This document shows positions 34,110 through 44,582 of a stretch of 64,000 bases of DNA, piece by piece. Location of the stretch: NCBI GenBank assembly GCA_001986395.2, contig MQVO02000004.1, positions 1,426,001 through 1,490,000 on the forward strand, in the 5' to 3' direction. Under the pieces are notes generated by a model. That model did not search any database. It was given only the letters and a program-made list of their open reading frames with translations, and was not told the origin of the DNA. Made by a program: the position numbers and the translations under genes. The DNA comes from Irpex lacteus. Taxonomy: Eukaryota; Basidiomycota; Agaricomycetes; Polyporales; Irpicaceae. The number at the start of each line of letters is the position of its first letter. The stretch's first letter is position 1.

Positions 34110-34553
34110 CGTGTGTGGTCGCTCCGATCAGGAGCCCCGTTCAACCAGGGTACGCCGAGCGGGGCGGGGGGAAGGTGCAAAGGGTTGTTGTCATCGGTGA
34201 AGGAGGCGGGGATGGAGAGGGTAGAGTGCTCACAAGGAGTGATGGCGAAGGCGGGCTTTGTTTACGGCAAGAGTATGCTCGATGGGCTCTCGAGCGATCG
34301 CGCAAGTTGTGGCATCAGCAACGCGCTTCATCATGTGGCAGCGAGTCTCATATGCCAAGTCCACGGAACCTAATGGTGAGCTACACCCAGCTGCCGCGAG
34401 GGAAACTATACTTATGAATAATTGTGTAGACATGATATCCAGTATAGCATGATACGACACATGATTGAGTGTATGTAATAAAAGGAACGGTTGTGCTGTT
34501 ATCGTCAATCTATTCAAACCAGGATACTGTAAATAAGATGTTCGCGATCGGTA
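34110..34553. other. Convergent 3' intergenic region
   Basis: Lies between the stop codons of eRF1 (plus) and the F-box-like gene (minus). It should contain both 3' UTRs. The eRF1 side is GC-rich and the far side AT-rich. No gene seen. Confidence 0.5.
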
Positions 34554-36927
34554 TCACCACGCAGGAAACTGCTGCATCCAAGCATTCTCTGTAGAGGGTG
34601 AGCACAGTTGCAGTGCAGTAGTGACAGACGGGACTTACCGTGTAACAAGTCATCGAGCCCGTATAGAGACGTAGTCTCAGCTGTATCTTCCACAGCTGCA
34701 TTTTCCACAGTTGGCTCCCTCGCGTCATTGGCGAGATCGTCCTTCCAACCCACGGGGCACAGAAAAACTATCATCATCTTGTTTCAGAGATGGCTTAATG
34801 TCACAACCCCATAACGTGCGGTCTTCTATGGGTATCCAGCATAGAGTGCAGTCTCGATCGGTGTGATATACTTGAGCGTGAATGATCTACATCCTTCTCA
34901 ATGAATAGATTCAACGTAGCAGAAAATTTAGCTCTTACCGCTCACGCCAGTCCATCATCTGCTCGAGGCCGTACGAGAGTTTGCACGGGCCGCATTGCAC
35001 ACAAATAGGGGACTTGTCCATGTCTTTGACAGAAGCGGTATACGGATCGAGGTCATGCGCTGATACAATGGGTGCTAGACGACTGGCTAGCGATACGAGG
35101 TGTTCGGGTATCGGGTTGGACAGAGGCATTCCAGACTGAAGCATGATATCATAGCAGACATCGACGAGAATCTTTTTTCCTGGTGTGGTTAGGTCGTACA
35201 GGTCGTACATTGCCTCAAGCGGTTTCCTTAAGCAAACATGACCGGTGAGATCTGTAAGTTGACCGCAGAGGATACACGCGAAGATGCTGCCAATTACGAG
35301 CGAGGTCGGATTGGGAAGGTCAGAGAGTTTGAGCTCTTGTCGAACAAGGTCTTCAAGACCGCGGATGTAAGACCGGCTCCAGTCCTTGATGAAGGCGAGA
35401 ATAGCATGACAATGCTCAAGAACAAGCTCCTCCTTGAAGCTAGAGGTCTTTTTGAGCAATAGATCCGTAATGGGGCCACAGCGCATGATGATATCAAGAA
35501 AGGAGGGGATGGCAGATGTGGACGGCACGATATGCTCGACGACGGAATTGATGATATCGAAGCGTTCCGGTAGTTCCTCCACTGCAACAGAGCGAAGGAA
35601 AGAGACCACCCGAGCTTCGAGTTTCTTCCAATCTACACGTTTACAGAGTTAAGTAAAAGACCTTTCGCCACTCGGAACGATGCGCACTTTTGTCGTTCAA
35701 TTTGGCTACGCAGTCCCTCTTAAGCAATTTATGAAGCTGGTATGTCCTCCGGTCTGCTGGTGTCAACATGCTTTCGATGTACTCGAGGTCCAATTCCCGT
35801 AGCTTCTCCTCGAGGCTGGCGAACGAATTTTACGGTTACAATAAAGATTGAAGCTGTGTACAGACCCACTGACCGTTGATTCCGCATTTTTCGTCTACGA
35901 ACTTGATCGTCACGGATCCTCTGTGCCTCCGCCATTCGACGTTCAAGAACGTAATAATCCCACCGAGCCTTATGCTGTTGCATGACAATTGACGAGCCTG
36001 ATAGTCAGAATCAACAAAGAAGTGGTATCATCTATGCAAGCCTACCTCTCTGATTTCTGCCATGTACTTGGTTCTCCCTCGATGTACTCCTTCCGATAGT
36101 GTGGAGTGCCTTCGGTCATTGCTTTCCTGAGTTCCTCATATTCTGACTTGATGATCGCGAAGCACCACGTCGATCGCTGATTCTCGGCATCGTAATCCCC
36201 ATTCCATAGATCACGATGAAAGTCAGAAAGAACGGCCGTTGCAGGCAAACTCGCATGGTCTTCGCTCATTTCTGCCTTTGGGAATAGCGTTCTCAGCGTG
36301 TGTTTAGTCGTCCCCTCCGGAGAATGGATGGCTTTCACTCTTTTTCTACTCAGTAGTGGGATCAGTCGACGGTCAGTGTCAAGTGTCGAGATAACTCACC
36401 CAGATGACCAGCATTTGGCACAGAGTCGCATCCTAGCTTCGAAATACATGGCCACTCCAGTTCGTTTGGAATGTTCGACGCCACATTCCTGTTTCACGAA
36501 TCAACGCTTCTAATACGAGCTCGATCCATAGTGGGATACCAACATGACAGTTTGAGAAGGCGACCAGCTCCGCATATGCCGGCTCGCACATATCTTGAGG
36601 ACACGAAGGGAGGCCCTCTATATTCTGCAGCACCGTCTTCCAGAGTAGTAGGGAGGAACGAGACATGCATAGAGCCCTAAACTCCTTGTTTACCCGGGCG
36701 AGATGTAGGAGGTCCTTGGGCCGCAGATAACCACATATCTGGTCTCATGAGCTAAGTTTGTGCCTCGAGAGCGTAATCCCATTGCTCACCTGCAGTATCA
36801 ACTCCATTGGTAAGCGGACAAAGTCCCGTAGCTTGCCACGCTTCAGGCTCCTTCCTGTTCCTTTCCGTTTTCTTGCGCCCATCTTATCTGGGATGAGAGA
36901 AGGTGTGCGCGAGCTAGTGGCAGGCAT
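34554..36927 (-). CDS. F-box-like protein with C-terminal cysteine motifs
   Basis: Member of the large agaricomycete F-box-like families that probably act as substrate receptors of SCF ubiquitin ligases. The ATG at 36927 begins MPATSSRTPSLIPDKMGARK. The F-box core reads LRDFVRLPMELILQ then ICGYLRPKDLLHLARVNKEF and RALCMSRSSLLLWKTVLQ, split by an intron. A Cys cluster CHECGVEH...CAKCW follows. Later exons give a basic coiled-coil segment (RRMAEAQRIRDDQVRRRK), LEEKLRELDLEYIESML, a helical region (VSFLRSVAVEELPERFDIIN) and ICVQCGPCKLSYGLEQMMD. The last exons carry GLDDLLH|ENAWMQQFPAW and stop at 34554. A final Cys pair (CTLCW) is also coded. Some middle splice sites are approximate. The substrate cannot be guessed. 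Confidence 0.75.
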
Positions 36928-37270
36928 GGTGAAGTCTCGCAGGTGGTCGGTGGTCAACAACTGGAATAGAGCATTTATACTCCTCAGGCCCTGAAGCGGC
37001 CACAAATCTAAGATGTGGTATGTCACTTTGGCTTTATCTCCGTTCACTGCGAACAGTTACTCAGAATAAGTAGCTTTTAAACACCAAAGAAGCACTAACC
37101 TTTGTCCTTCCCACCATCCTGCTGCCGACGACGGCGGCATAGCATGAATACCGGGCAACTCGATCCAAACAAAGGGTGAATGGCAGAAAGAAACTAATGT
37201 ACAAACCTCATTACACGTGATACATAACTTACAATTTGGGGAGTGCTGGTATCTAGTTGTCGTAAAGTCG
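36928..37270. other. Intergenic region, no gene seen
   Basis: Holds the promoter side of the F-box-like gene and the 3' side of the gene ending at 37271, both on the minus strand. No feature recognised. Confidence 0.4.
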
Positions 37271-38715
37271 TTATCCATCCATATCGTACTGCTCGCGTGA
37301 TTCATCCAGGACTACTACGTTCCGTAGCATGGGGTCCAGAGAGGCCAGCTCGTCTTTAATGCCCGCACGTGCGATCTCATCCAGCTCCTTTAGTAGGGTA
37401 GCGATGATTTTCTGTGAAAATCATGATTATGACATGTCAGATACATCAATTCAAACAAAGGAACAAAGACCCACCTTAAGCTTACTGTCAATCTGACGAA
37501 TTGCATCGCCAAGCGTCGATGTCCAGCTTGGGGGCGGGCTTCCTAGTGCACCAGCGTACAAGCCTGAGGATGCGCCTATATTGGCGTGGGCGATTCCCCA
37601 TAGGCTGCCATCACCGTCCTGTGTTGTTGTAGCGTCCATTCCTGCGAATAAATAAGATACTCCGGATGCGGTGAGAGTAAACCGAGTGGGCCCATCATAT
37701 GTTGTCCTGAGCTAGGAAATGGAGAAGGTCCAAGTATCTTTGATACTTTATTGTAGACTTCTGAAAGCACATCGAGCAGAGAGAGAAGCGTTTGGTGGTA
37801 GTCTAGAGGAAATGGCTGGAGTGCCTAGTCTTCAGTAACTTGGAACGTGAACGTAGATGTAAGCACGCACTATATGAGGCATCATGAGATACGAAGCTTC
37901 CGAAGCGTCGTTGTATGAGATCGCATAGTCTGTTGCACCTTGATATCGCTTCGGACGACCTGACCTGAATAACGAGCGCTAGAATGCCGGTCAATAGCTG
38001 CGTGAGCCAAGCAATTAAAGCAAACATACCATCTTCGGTCGGTCGCCTCCTCTTTGGATTGATCGTACTCGTTCAGGGCATTTGACAATCCGCGGAGAAA
38101 GTCCTGTGGGTCCTTGACGTCAAACGAATGCGCCAGTGACATTCCAAGACATGCGAAACGGTAGCTTCTGTGAGACCGTGAATAAAAGCCCTTGCGGGGA
38201 AGTTGATAAGACTGACCGACTCTTCATTGTCGTATTTGAGAATGCCCGGTCAAGCTCTGCTCGGGTAATCATGATTGTATGGAACCAATGACTTCGTCTA
38301 CATCCAGACATGACGTGACACCGTTAACAGTAGATAGATGAAATGATCAATAAGTAGGAACGCACCCTTCGTGTACATTTCGGAGGTATGTGAGTGTGAT
38401 GATACGCTTCCTCACCAGCTCTCGCAGGATCTCGACCGTCGTACCCTGTGGCGTCGTCGCGGCGCCATTGGCGGCCGGAACAGAATCCGAATATAGTGAT
38501 TGCGCATCCCATTCCCGCGCCATTGGGGTGGGCAAACCAGAGTAGGGAAAGGCAGGAGGAGGAGATGTTGCTGTCTGTGGTGGCTGGGTGGACGTGGATG
38601 TCTTGAAGGACGAGAGCAGGTTCTGGGCGGAGGACTTGCGCCGCATCAGTGCTGGGCGTTGGGCTTGAGGCTCTGCTGGGGCAATTGGCATTGCTGTTTG
38701 GCTGAAAGCAGCCAT
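37271..38715 (-). CDS. Conserved fungal protein of unknown function
   Basis: About 380 residues on seven or so exons. Start MAAFSQTAMPIAPAEPQAQR. A Ser/Pro/Thr-rich N-terminus (RRKSSAQNLLSSFKTSTS) precedes a helical core: VEILRELVRKRIITLTYLRN, HTIMITRAELDRAFSN, SYRFACLGMSLAHSFDV, DPQDFLRGLSNALNEYDQ, HYHQTLLSLLDVLSEVYNKV and SKILGPSPFPS. The C-terminus has a Gly/Asp-rich insert then SWTSTLGDAIRQIDSKLKKI and a helical end (ELDEIARAGIKDELASLDPM). The design of a disordered head and helical repeats resembles tethering or scaffold proteins, but no named family is recognised. It is divergent from NTF2. Confidence 0.72.
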
Positions 38716-38985
38716 CCTGGTAGCCTATTCCCACCAGAAGGCAGCAGGAGATCAGGGATATCAGACAAACTAACAAAGCAACGATCCGACCTATTGGCGG
38801 TTAAACCACATTAGTGCCAGTCTAGTCCGCTTTTGTAGTCCCATCACAACGCGTGGCAAACATCAATTGAATGCTTGTTACTGGATTTGTTATCAGTCTA
38901 CGAAATCGAAGATAGTGCTCGCGTCCGAGTACAGATCTTTTCACTGCTCAGTCATCTTTGTCTACTCCCTCTCCTCGTCCTCGCC
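38716..38985. promoter_or_regulatory. Divergent promoter region upstream of NTF2
   Basis: A 270-bp space between the start codons of the unknown helical protein (minus) and NTF2 (plus). A CT-rich tract (TCATCTTTGTCTACTCCCTC) directly precedes the NTF2 ATG. Confidence 0.45.
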
Positions 38986-39586
38986 ATGGCCGACATCAAC
39001 GCCATCGCCAAGCAGTTCACTGACTTCTACTACGCGACGTTCGATGCAAACCGTGCCAACTTGTCCAACCTTTACGTGCGTCGATATCATGGCCATCGTG
39101 CTCAAGTTCATGAGCCTAATCCATCTCAAATACCCCGCCACAGCGCCCCAACTCGATGTTGACATTCGAGGGCTCTCAGATCTTGGGTGCTCCTGCTATC
39201 ACTGAGAAGCTCACGGTATGCCTCACCTAGCACGATCATGGTACACGCTACTGAATCCCCACCCAGACTCTTCCATTCGAAAAGGTTCAGCACAAGGTTG
39301 TGACCTTGGACGCGCAGCCATCCTCTGAATCGATTGCAAGCTTGATTGTCAGTGTCACTGGACAACTGCTGGTGCGTGCAGTCCTTATTGTGCACCTTAT
39401 ACAATTATGCCGACCCTTTCGTCCAGGTGGACGACAACGTCAACCCGCTGGCCTTCAGCCAGATCTTCCATCTGATACCTGATAGTGGCAGCTATTATGT
39501 GTAAGCTCTGTTCCATGGTTTTGTCGATGCTTGCCTGACCCTAATATACCAGCTTCAACGACATCTTCCGTCTCAACTATGGTTGA
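38986..39586 (+). CDS. NTF2: Nuclear transport factor 2
   Basis: Carries RanGDP into the nucleus and binds FxFG nucleoporins. Start MADINAIAKQFTDFYYATFD. Exons join NLSNLY to RPNSMLTFEGSQILGAP (intron 39076-39143), then LTTLPFEKVQHKVVTLDAQP, SIASLIVSVTGQLLVDDN, NPLAFSQIFHLIPDSGSYYV and FNDIFRLNYG. About 125 residues, the normal size. The acidic and aromatic residues of the Ran-binding cone (the FDAN and DDN regions) are present. Stop TGA at 39584-39586. Confidence 0.95.
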
Positions 39587-40012
39587 TCTTGTGAGGTACG
39601 GGAAGATTGTAGAGCTACGATGCTGGTGGTGTTTATGATGTTTTCTTGCGAGCTGGTACATTTCTGTTTCAACTACGAGTCGGATATGACCTGAACCTCG
39701 GTGGCCATGTCATTATGTAGCGATAATTTCACGCGTTTCTCAAAGTGGCACTCTGCGGTGGCATGTACGCGTAATCGGTCTTATTTGTTTCTGAGATAAT
39801 GCATACCTTGTCAAACAATGGACCAAAAACTGTTCATTCATCTGTAGTGGCTCATCGCAGTAACTGTGCAGTGATCTTGAATCCGAAGCGCAGTTGATTT
39901 GGCCGAGTTTGGCTGGCCCTGACGCGCACAGCTGCCTCGCGTCCACGCCTTGAAACGCACTCCATTCTCCTCTCTCCGCCACCACCACCTCCCTCTCTCT
40001 TTCACCTTCAAT
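39587..40012. other. Intergenic region between NTF2 and the dynamin gene
   Basis: Tandem plus-strand genes. This span should hold the NTF2 3' UTR and the dynamin promoter. A CT-rich run just before 40013 (CCACCTCCCTCTCTCTTTCA) looks like a basidiomycete leader tract. Confidence 0.45.
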
Positions 40013-42725
40013 ATGACGACGCAAACACTTGGAACAGAAATTGTCTCGGTCGTGAACAAACTACAAGACGTCTTCACCGCTGTCGGATCGTCCGCGTCTC
40101 AAATAGACCTTCCACAAATCTGTGTATTGGGCAGTCAAAGTAGCGGAAAGAGTAGTGTGTTGGAGGTGCGTGGATGTTCCTTTCCTCTGAAAGAGACTCA
40201 TTGAGGTATTAGAACATCGTTGGCCGTGATTTCCTACCTCGAGGAACGGGTATCGTCACGCGTCGACCACTAGTGAGTATATTGATTATATGGTCATGCA
40301 ATGAGATCCGGGTACTGAGCACTTCCCAAGGTTCTGCAACTCATCAATCGTCCAATTCCCGCTGCTCAGCCTAATGCGCCCAAAGACAAAGGTGATCCTT
40401 TTCTTGCTTTAATTGTTGCCATAGCTAACGACTGTGCAGTGAAGTTGGAGGGTACTGATGCCAACGCCAACGAGAACGAATGGGGAGAGTTCTTGCACCT
40501 TCCGGGGCAGAAGTTCTACGATTTCAACAAGATTCGTGACGAGATTGTGCGAGATACCGAGGCCAAGACCGGCAAAAATGCTGGAATCTCGCCCTTACCC
40601 ATCAACCTACGAATCTTCTCGCCAAACGTCCTTACTTTGACACTTGTGGATTTGCCGGGATTGACGAAGGTGCCAGTCGGCGACCAGCCCAAGGATATCG
40701 AGAAGCAGATCCGTGACATGCTCACGAAATATATCTCGAAACCTGCGTGTATCATCCTTGCCGTCACGCCCGCAAACACGGATTTGGCGAACTCAGATGG
40801 GTTGAAGATGGCCAGAGAGGTGGATCCAGAGGGTACCAGAACGATTGGTGTACTCACCAAGATTGATCTCATGTGCGTGCCACACACCATATCTTGAACT
40901 CACTCGATTCTAACCGAGAAATAGGGATGCTGGAACGGATGTCGTGGATATCCTCGCTGGTCGAGTTATCCCCTTGCGTCTGGGCTACGTTCCAGTGGTC
41001 AACCGTGGCCAGCGTGATATCGACTCCAACAAGTCTATCGCCGCCGCTCTGGAATATGAGCGCGAATTCTTCGAGAACCATCCGTCGTACAAAGGCAAAT
41101 CACAATACTGCGGTACACCCTTCCTTGCCCGCAAGCTCAACATGGTGAGTCACTGCCTTCCGTGTATAAACTATTGTTAATTATATGTAATTCTCAGATT
41201 CTCATGCACCACATCCGTGCAACGCTCCCCGACATCAAAGCCCGTATTGCACAGCAATTGCAGAAGTACAACGCAGAGCTCATCACTCTCGGCGGTGCCC
41301 TCGGCGACCAGAGCTCTTCTAACATTGTGTTGTCGGTCATCACCGACTTCTGTGCTGACTTCCGGACGGTGATTGATGGTAACACGAACGACCTGTCGTT
41401 AAACGAGCTCTCAGGAGGTGCCCGTATAAGCTTTGTGTTCCACGAGTTATTCAACCAGGGTATCAAGACGATAGATCCCTTTGACCAAGTAAAGGATGGC
41501 GATATTCGTACCATTCTGTATAACTCCTCGGTGAGTGACAATTATATGTGGATTTGGTTTTGCTAACCAGTGTCTTAGGGTTCGACTCCAGCCCTCTTTG
41601 TCGGTACAGCCGCCTTTGAGGTTATCGTGAAACAGCAGATCAAGCGACTCGAAGAGCCCAGTTTGAAGTGTTGCCAGCTGGTCTACGATGAGTTGATTCG
41701 TATCCTCGGGCAGCTTCTGAACAAAGTTGTAAGTGCCTGCTCGCGGAGTATTGAGTGGTCCGCCTGAGTATATGTTACAGCAAGCGTTCAGGAGATTCCC
41801 TGCTCTCCGGGAGAGGTTCAACGCTGTCGTCGTCAACTTCTTCAAGACTTCGATGAACCCGACTACAAAGCTTGTGACTGACTTGGTCTCGTAAGTGGAA
41901 CCCTATTGAACGCTCTCTTGCAATCTTAACTAGACCCACAGTATGCAAGCATGCTACGTCAACACGACACATCCGGACTTCTTGAATGGCCACAAGGTAT
42001 GGAGATGTTCTGTGTGGATGTCGTCAATGAGCTCATCATCGTATAGGCTATGGCCCTGGTCACAGAACGTCTAAATGCTAGCAGGCCTCAGACAGCAGAC
42101 AAAAACAACAAAGCTGCGATCAACAATAACAAAGACCTTGATGTAGAGGCGAGAAAAGAGGAGCCCAGCTTCTTCGGCTCGTTCTTCTCATCTGCGAAGA
42201 ACACGCCTAAGAAGAAGGGAGCTGCTATCATGGACGCTGTAAGCAGCTTCTCTCGATATATTTTGACGTAGCGAGGCTGACTTTGCTCGATTTTACAGCC
42301 TCCTCCAGTGATTCGCCCACAAGCCGCTCTCAACGAGCGTGAGACGATGGAGACCGAGGTTATCAGTACGCCTCCCTCCTTCCTGTGGATAAGACTCGTC
42401 ATTAATTCCCTCTAACAGAGCTTCTCATCCACTCGTACTTCAATATCGTCAAGCGCGAGATGATTGACATGGTCCCGAAGGCCATCACACTCACTTTGGT
42501 CAACCACTCGAAAGAGAACCTTCAGCGAGAACTGCTCCAGGAGCTCTACAAGCCAGAAGTCCTCGACGATCTGCTCAAGGAGTCTGAGTACGTTGTTAAC
42601 CGTAGGAAAGAGGTTGTCTCCATGGTACAAGCTCTCAACAAGGCAGAGGAGTACGTGTTCCCTCACTGATTCTTCGCGCATACACTAATTTTCATGTCAT
42701 TCTTAGGATTGTCGCGGGTGTATAG
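40013..42725 (+). CDS. VPS1: Dynamin-like GTPase, Vps1 type
   Basis: Large GTPase for membrane fission in vacuolar sorting, endosome recycling and peroxisome division. Start [19 protein letters not shown]. GTPase motifs are complete: G1 [12 protein letters not shown], switch [12 protein letters not shown]3 [17 protein letters not shown]4 LTKIDLMD and G5 VNRGQRDI. The middle/stalk region includes [34 protein letters not shown] and [11 protein letters not shown] short variable B-insert rich in Asn/Lys ([14 protein letters not shown]) takes the place of a PH domain. The GTPase effector domain ([39 protein letters not shown]) ends the protein near AEEIVAGV. No Pro-rich tail is present, which fits Vps1 rather than classical dynamin. 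About ten short introns. Confidence 0.95.
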
Positions 42726-43213
42726 ACATCGGCACTGCCCGTCGTTGAGTATTCTCGAGTTTTCGCGTATTGTAATTAATACCCTTGGCCACTATTCGTA
42801 TCATACTAGTAGATGTCGCCTAGATTGTCTACGTGCCAGTTGTTGTTAGGTTCGGATTCTTTATATCATCTCTCTTTGCGTTTTATTTGCGTCGCATATT
42901 ATGCTCCATGTGTGATGTATCTGTCCCAAAAGTACTTTGTGCACTCTCGAACGAGTATACCGAATGGAGATCAGCTCAAACTCGGATAGGTTTTGTGGCG
43001 CTAGCGCCATCTCGGCGACCCTGGGTTTGTGAGCCACGCATACGAACTTCGCGGTGACGACCACTGTTTCCTTCGAACTCCCTGCACACTCTCTACACTC
43101 CGACCTTGTCTACCTCTTCATTGAGCTAAGGCGATATATCTGCGATCACACTTCTTCAGTGACTCTTACTCTCCTCGCTACGCCAATAAGTTGACACGGT
43201 CTCTACCTACAAG
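42726..43213. other. Intergenic region between the dynamin and EMC4 genes
   Basis: Both neighbours are on the plus strand. It should hold the dynamin 3' UTR and the EMC4 promoter. No gene seen. Confidence 0.45.
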
Positions 43214-43954
43214 ATGTCGAGTGCAGTGGAAACATCGAAGTATGTTCGAAGCCTGCTTTGACTGGGCTCACTGACTGACGTTTCCTAGATGGAGAAACCT
43301 ACGCTCACCTCCAGGCTTTACCCATACATCTGTGCTTGATTTCACCAGTTCCTGCCTCGAACCTCGCCTAACGAGTTTACACAGTCCAAAGCTAGCGCAC
43401 CTAGCAAGGCCTCCTCAAATGTGACAGCCTCTTACGAAGCCATGAAAGACAAACGCGCATGGGATCTGGCCATCTCTCCTGCAAAGTCGTTACCTATGCA
43501 AGCGTTCATGCTGTACATGTCCGGAGGAGGGGTGCAGATATTTAGCATGGGAATTGTGTTCATGTTGCTGCTCAGTCCGTTCAAGAACCTCGCTGGGATT
43601 AACAATGGTGTGGCTTCTCTGCTGGGTATAACCTGGGCACGTATGAACTAATTGCGTTTGTACGTCCCACATCTAGCTTTCGCGCCGTTGGCACCTGTAC
43701 CAGCAGGCAAGAAACAAGCACCGGAGCCCAAAGCTCTCACAACACTCGCTCTACAGAAGTTTGTATACTTTCTCTGTAATGTGCTAACACTGGCGTTAGG
43801 GCTATGGAAGTGTCGGTCAATGGGTCTCTTGCCTACTGGGACAGGAGATTGGTTAGCATTTGAGACGAGGAATCCGGTATGTCCTTGCTTCTTCAGTTTA
43901 ATCCTTTTGCTGATCGACAACACTTCATAGCCTCCGGAGTTCGTGCTTATTTAA
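43214..43954 (+). CDS. EMC4: ER membrane protein complex subunit 4
   Basis: Subunit of the EMC insertase that places tail-anchored and multi-pass proteins in the ER membrane. Exon 1 MSSAVETS joins to [16 protein letters not shown] 53-nt intron (donor GTGCTTG, branch-like CCTAAC, acceptor ACACAG) leads to [20 protein letters not shown]. The family core is [50 protein letters not shown] then, after another intron, [13 protein letters not shown] and [20 protein letters not shown] with [20 protein letters not shown]. The last exon gives PPEFVLI. Two membrane segments are seen. Length of about 175 residues is normal for EMC4. Confidence 0.9.
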
Positions 43955-44582
43955 TACGATGATGCCTTTGTATTGTGGAGCAGAGGTTGGATGCCATGTT
44001 TACAATGCCCTTTGTTACGGTCTGTACCCAGTTCAGTAAGCTTGTTTTAGCTGACACTGTAGTGACCAGCGATGTACACTGCATGCGATGTCCCACCGGC
44101 TCTGACGTTAGCATCGAAGGTGGTTGTTGACCTTTGATGGAAAGTACCAGCTCTGCTCCAATTGAGCTGTTGATGGCTCCTCCTTTACATGCAGAGTATC
44201 AGGCGGTTAGTGGTGCGCAGTGAGCAGATATATAACCGGATGGTATTGATGGTTATTTTATTGTACTCGGTCGGCGTGAGAAGGGACTTGGACCGCCCTC
44301 AGGCTGGCCTAAGCTGTCAGTAAGTAATGGCGTAGGCACTCTCCTGAATCACCTCGTGGCCCGAACATTTGACCCCAGCTGGCACTAGAAGTAATTCTTG
44401 GTGTCCGCAGTTTATTCATTTCGCGAAGTTCCGTTGACATCGAGTTCACCGCTGCCAGGTTGAGAGACGGTGAGCTCGACCAGAGCTTGAGCAAACATAT
44501 ATAAACACGGTCACGACGCGTCGAGTCGCCGCGTGAGACTGCTCTCTTTCCGCCCACTACCTCCTCAGACATTCGAGGGACG
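43955..44582. other. Intergenic region upstream of the Argonaute gene
   Basis: 628 bp between the EMC4 stop and the Argonaute start, both plus strand. It presumably contains the Argonaute promoter. CATATATAAACACGG at about 44495-44510 resembles a TATA box some 75-85 bp upstream of the ATG. Confidence 0.5.
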
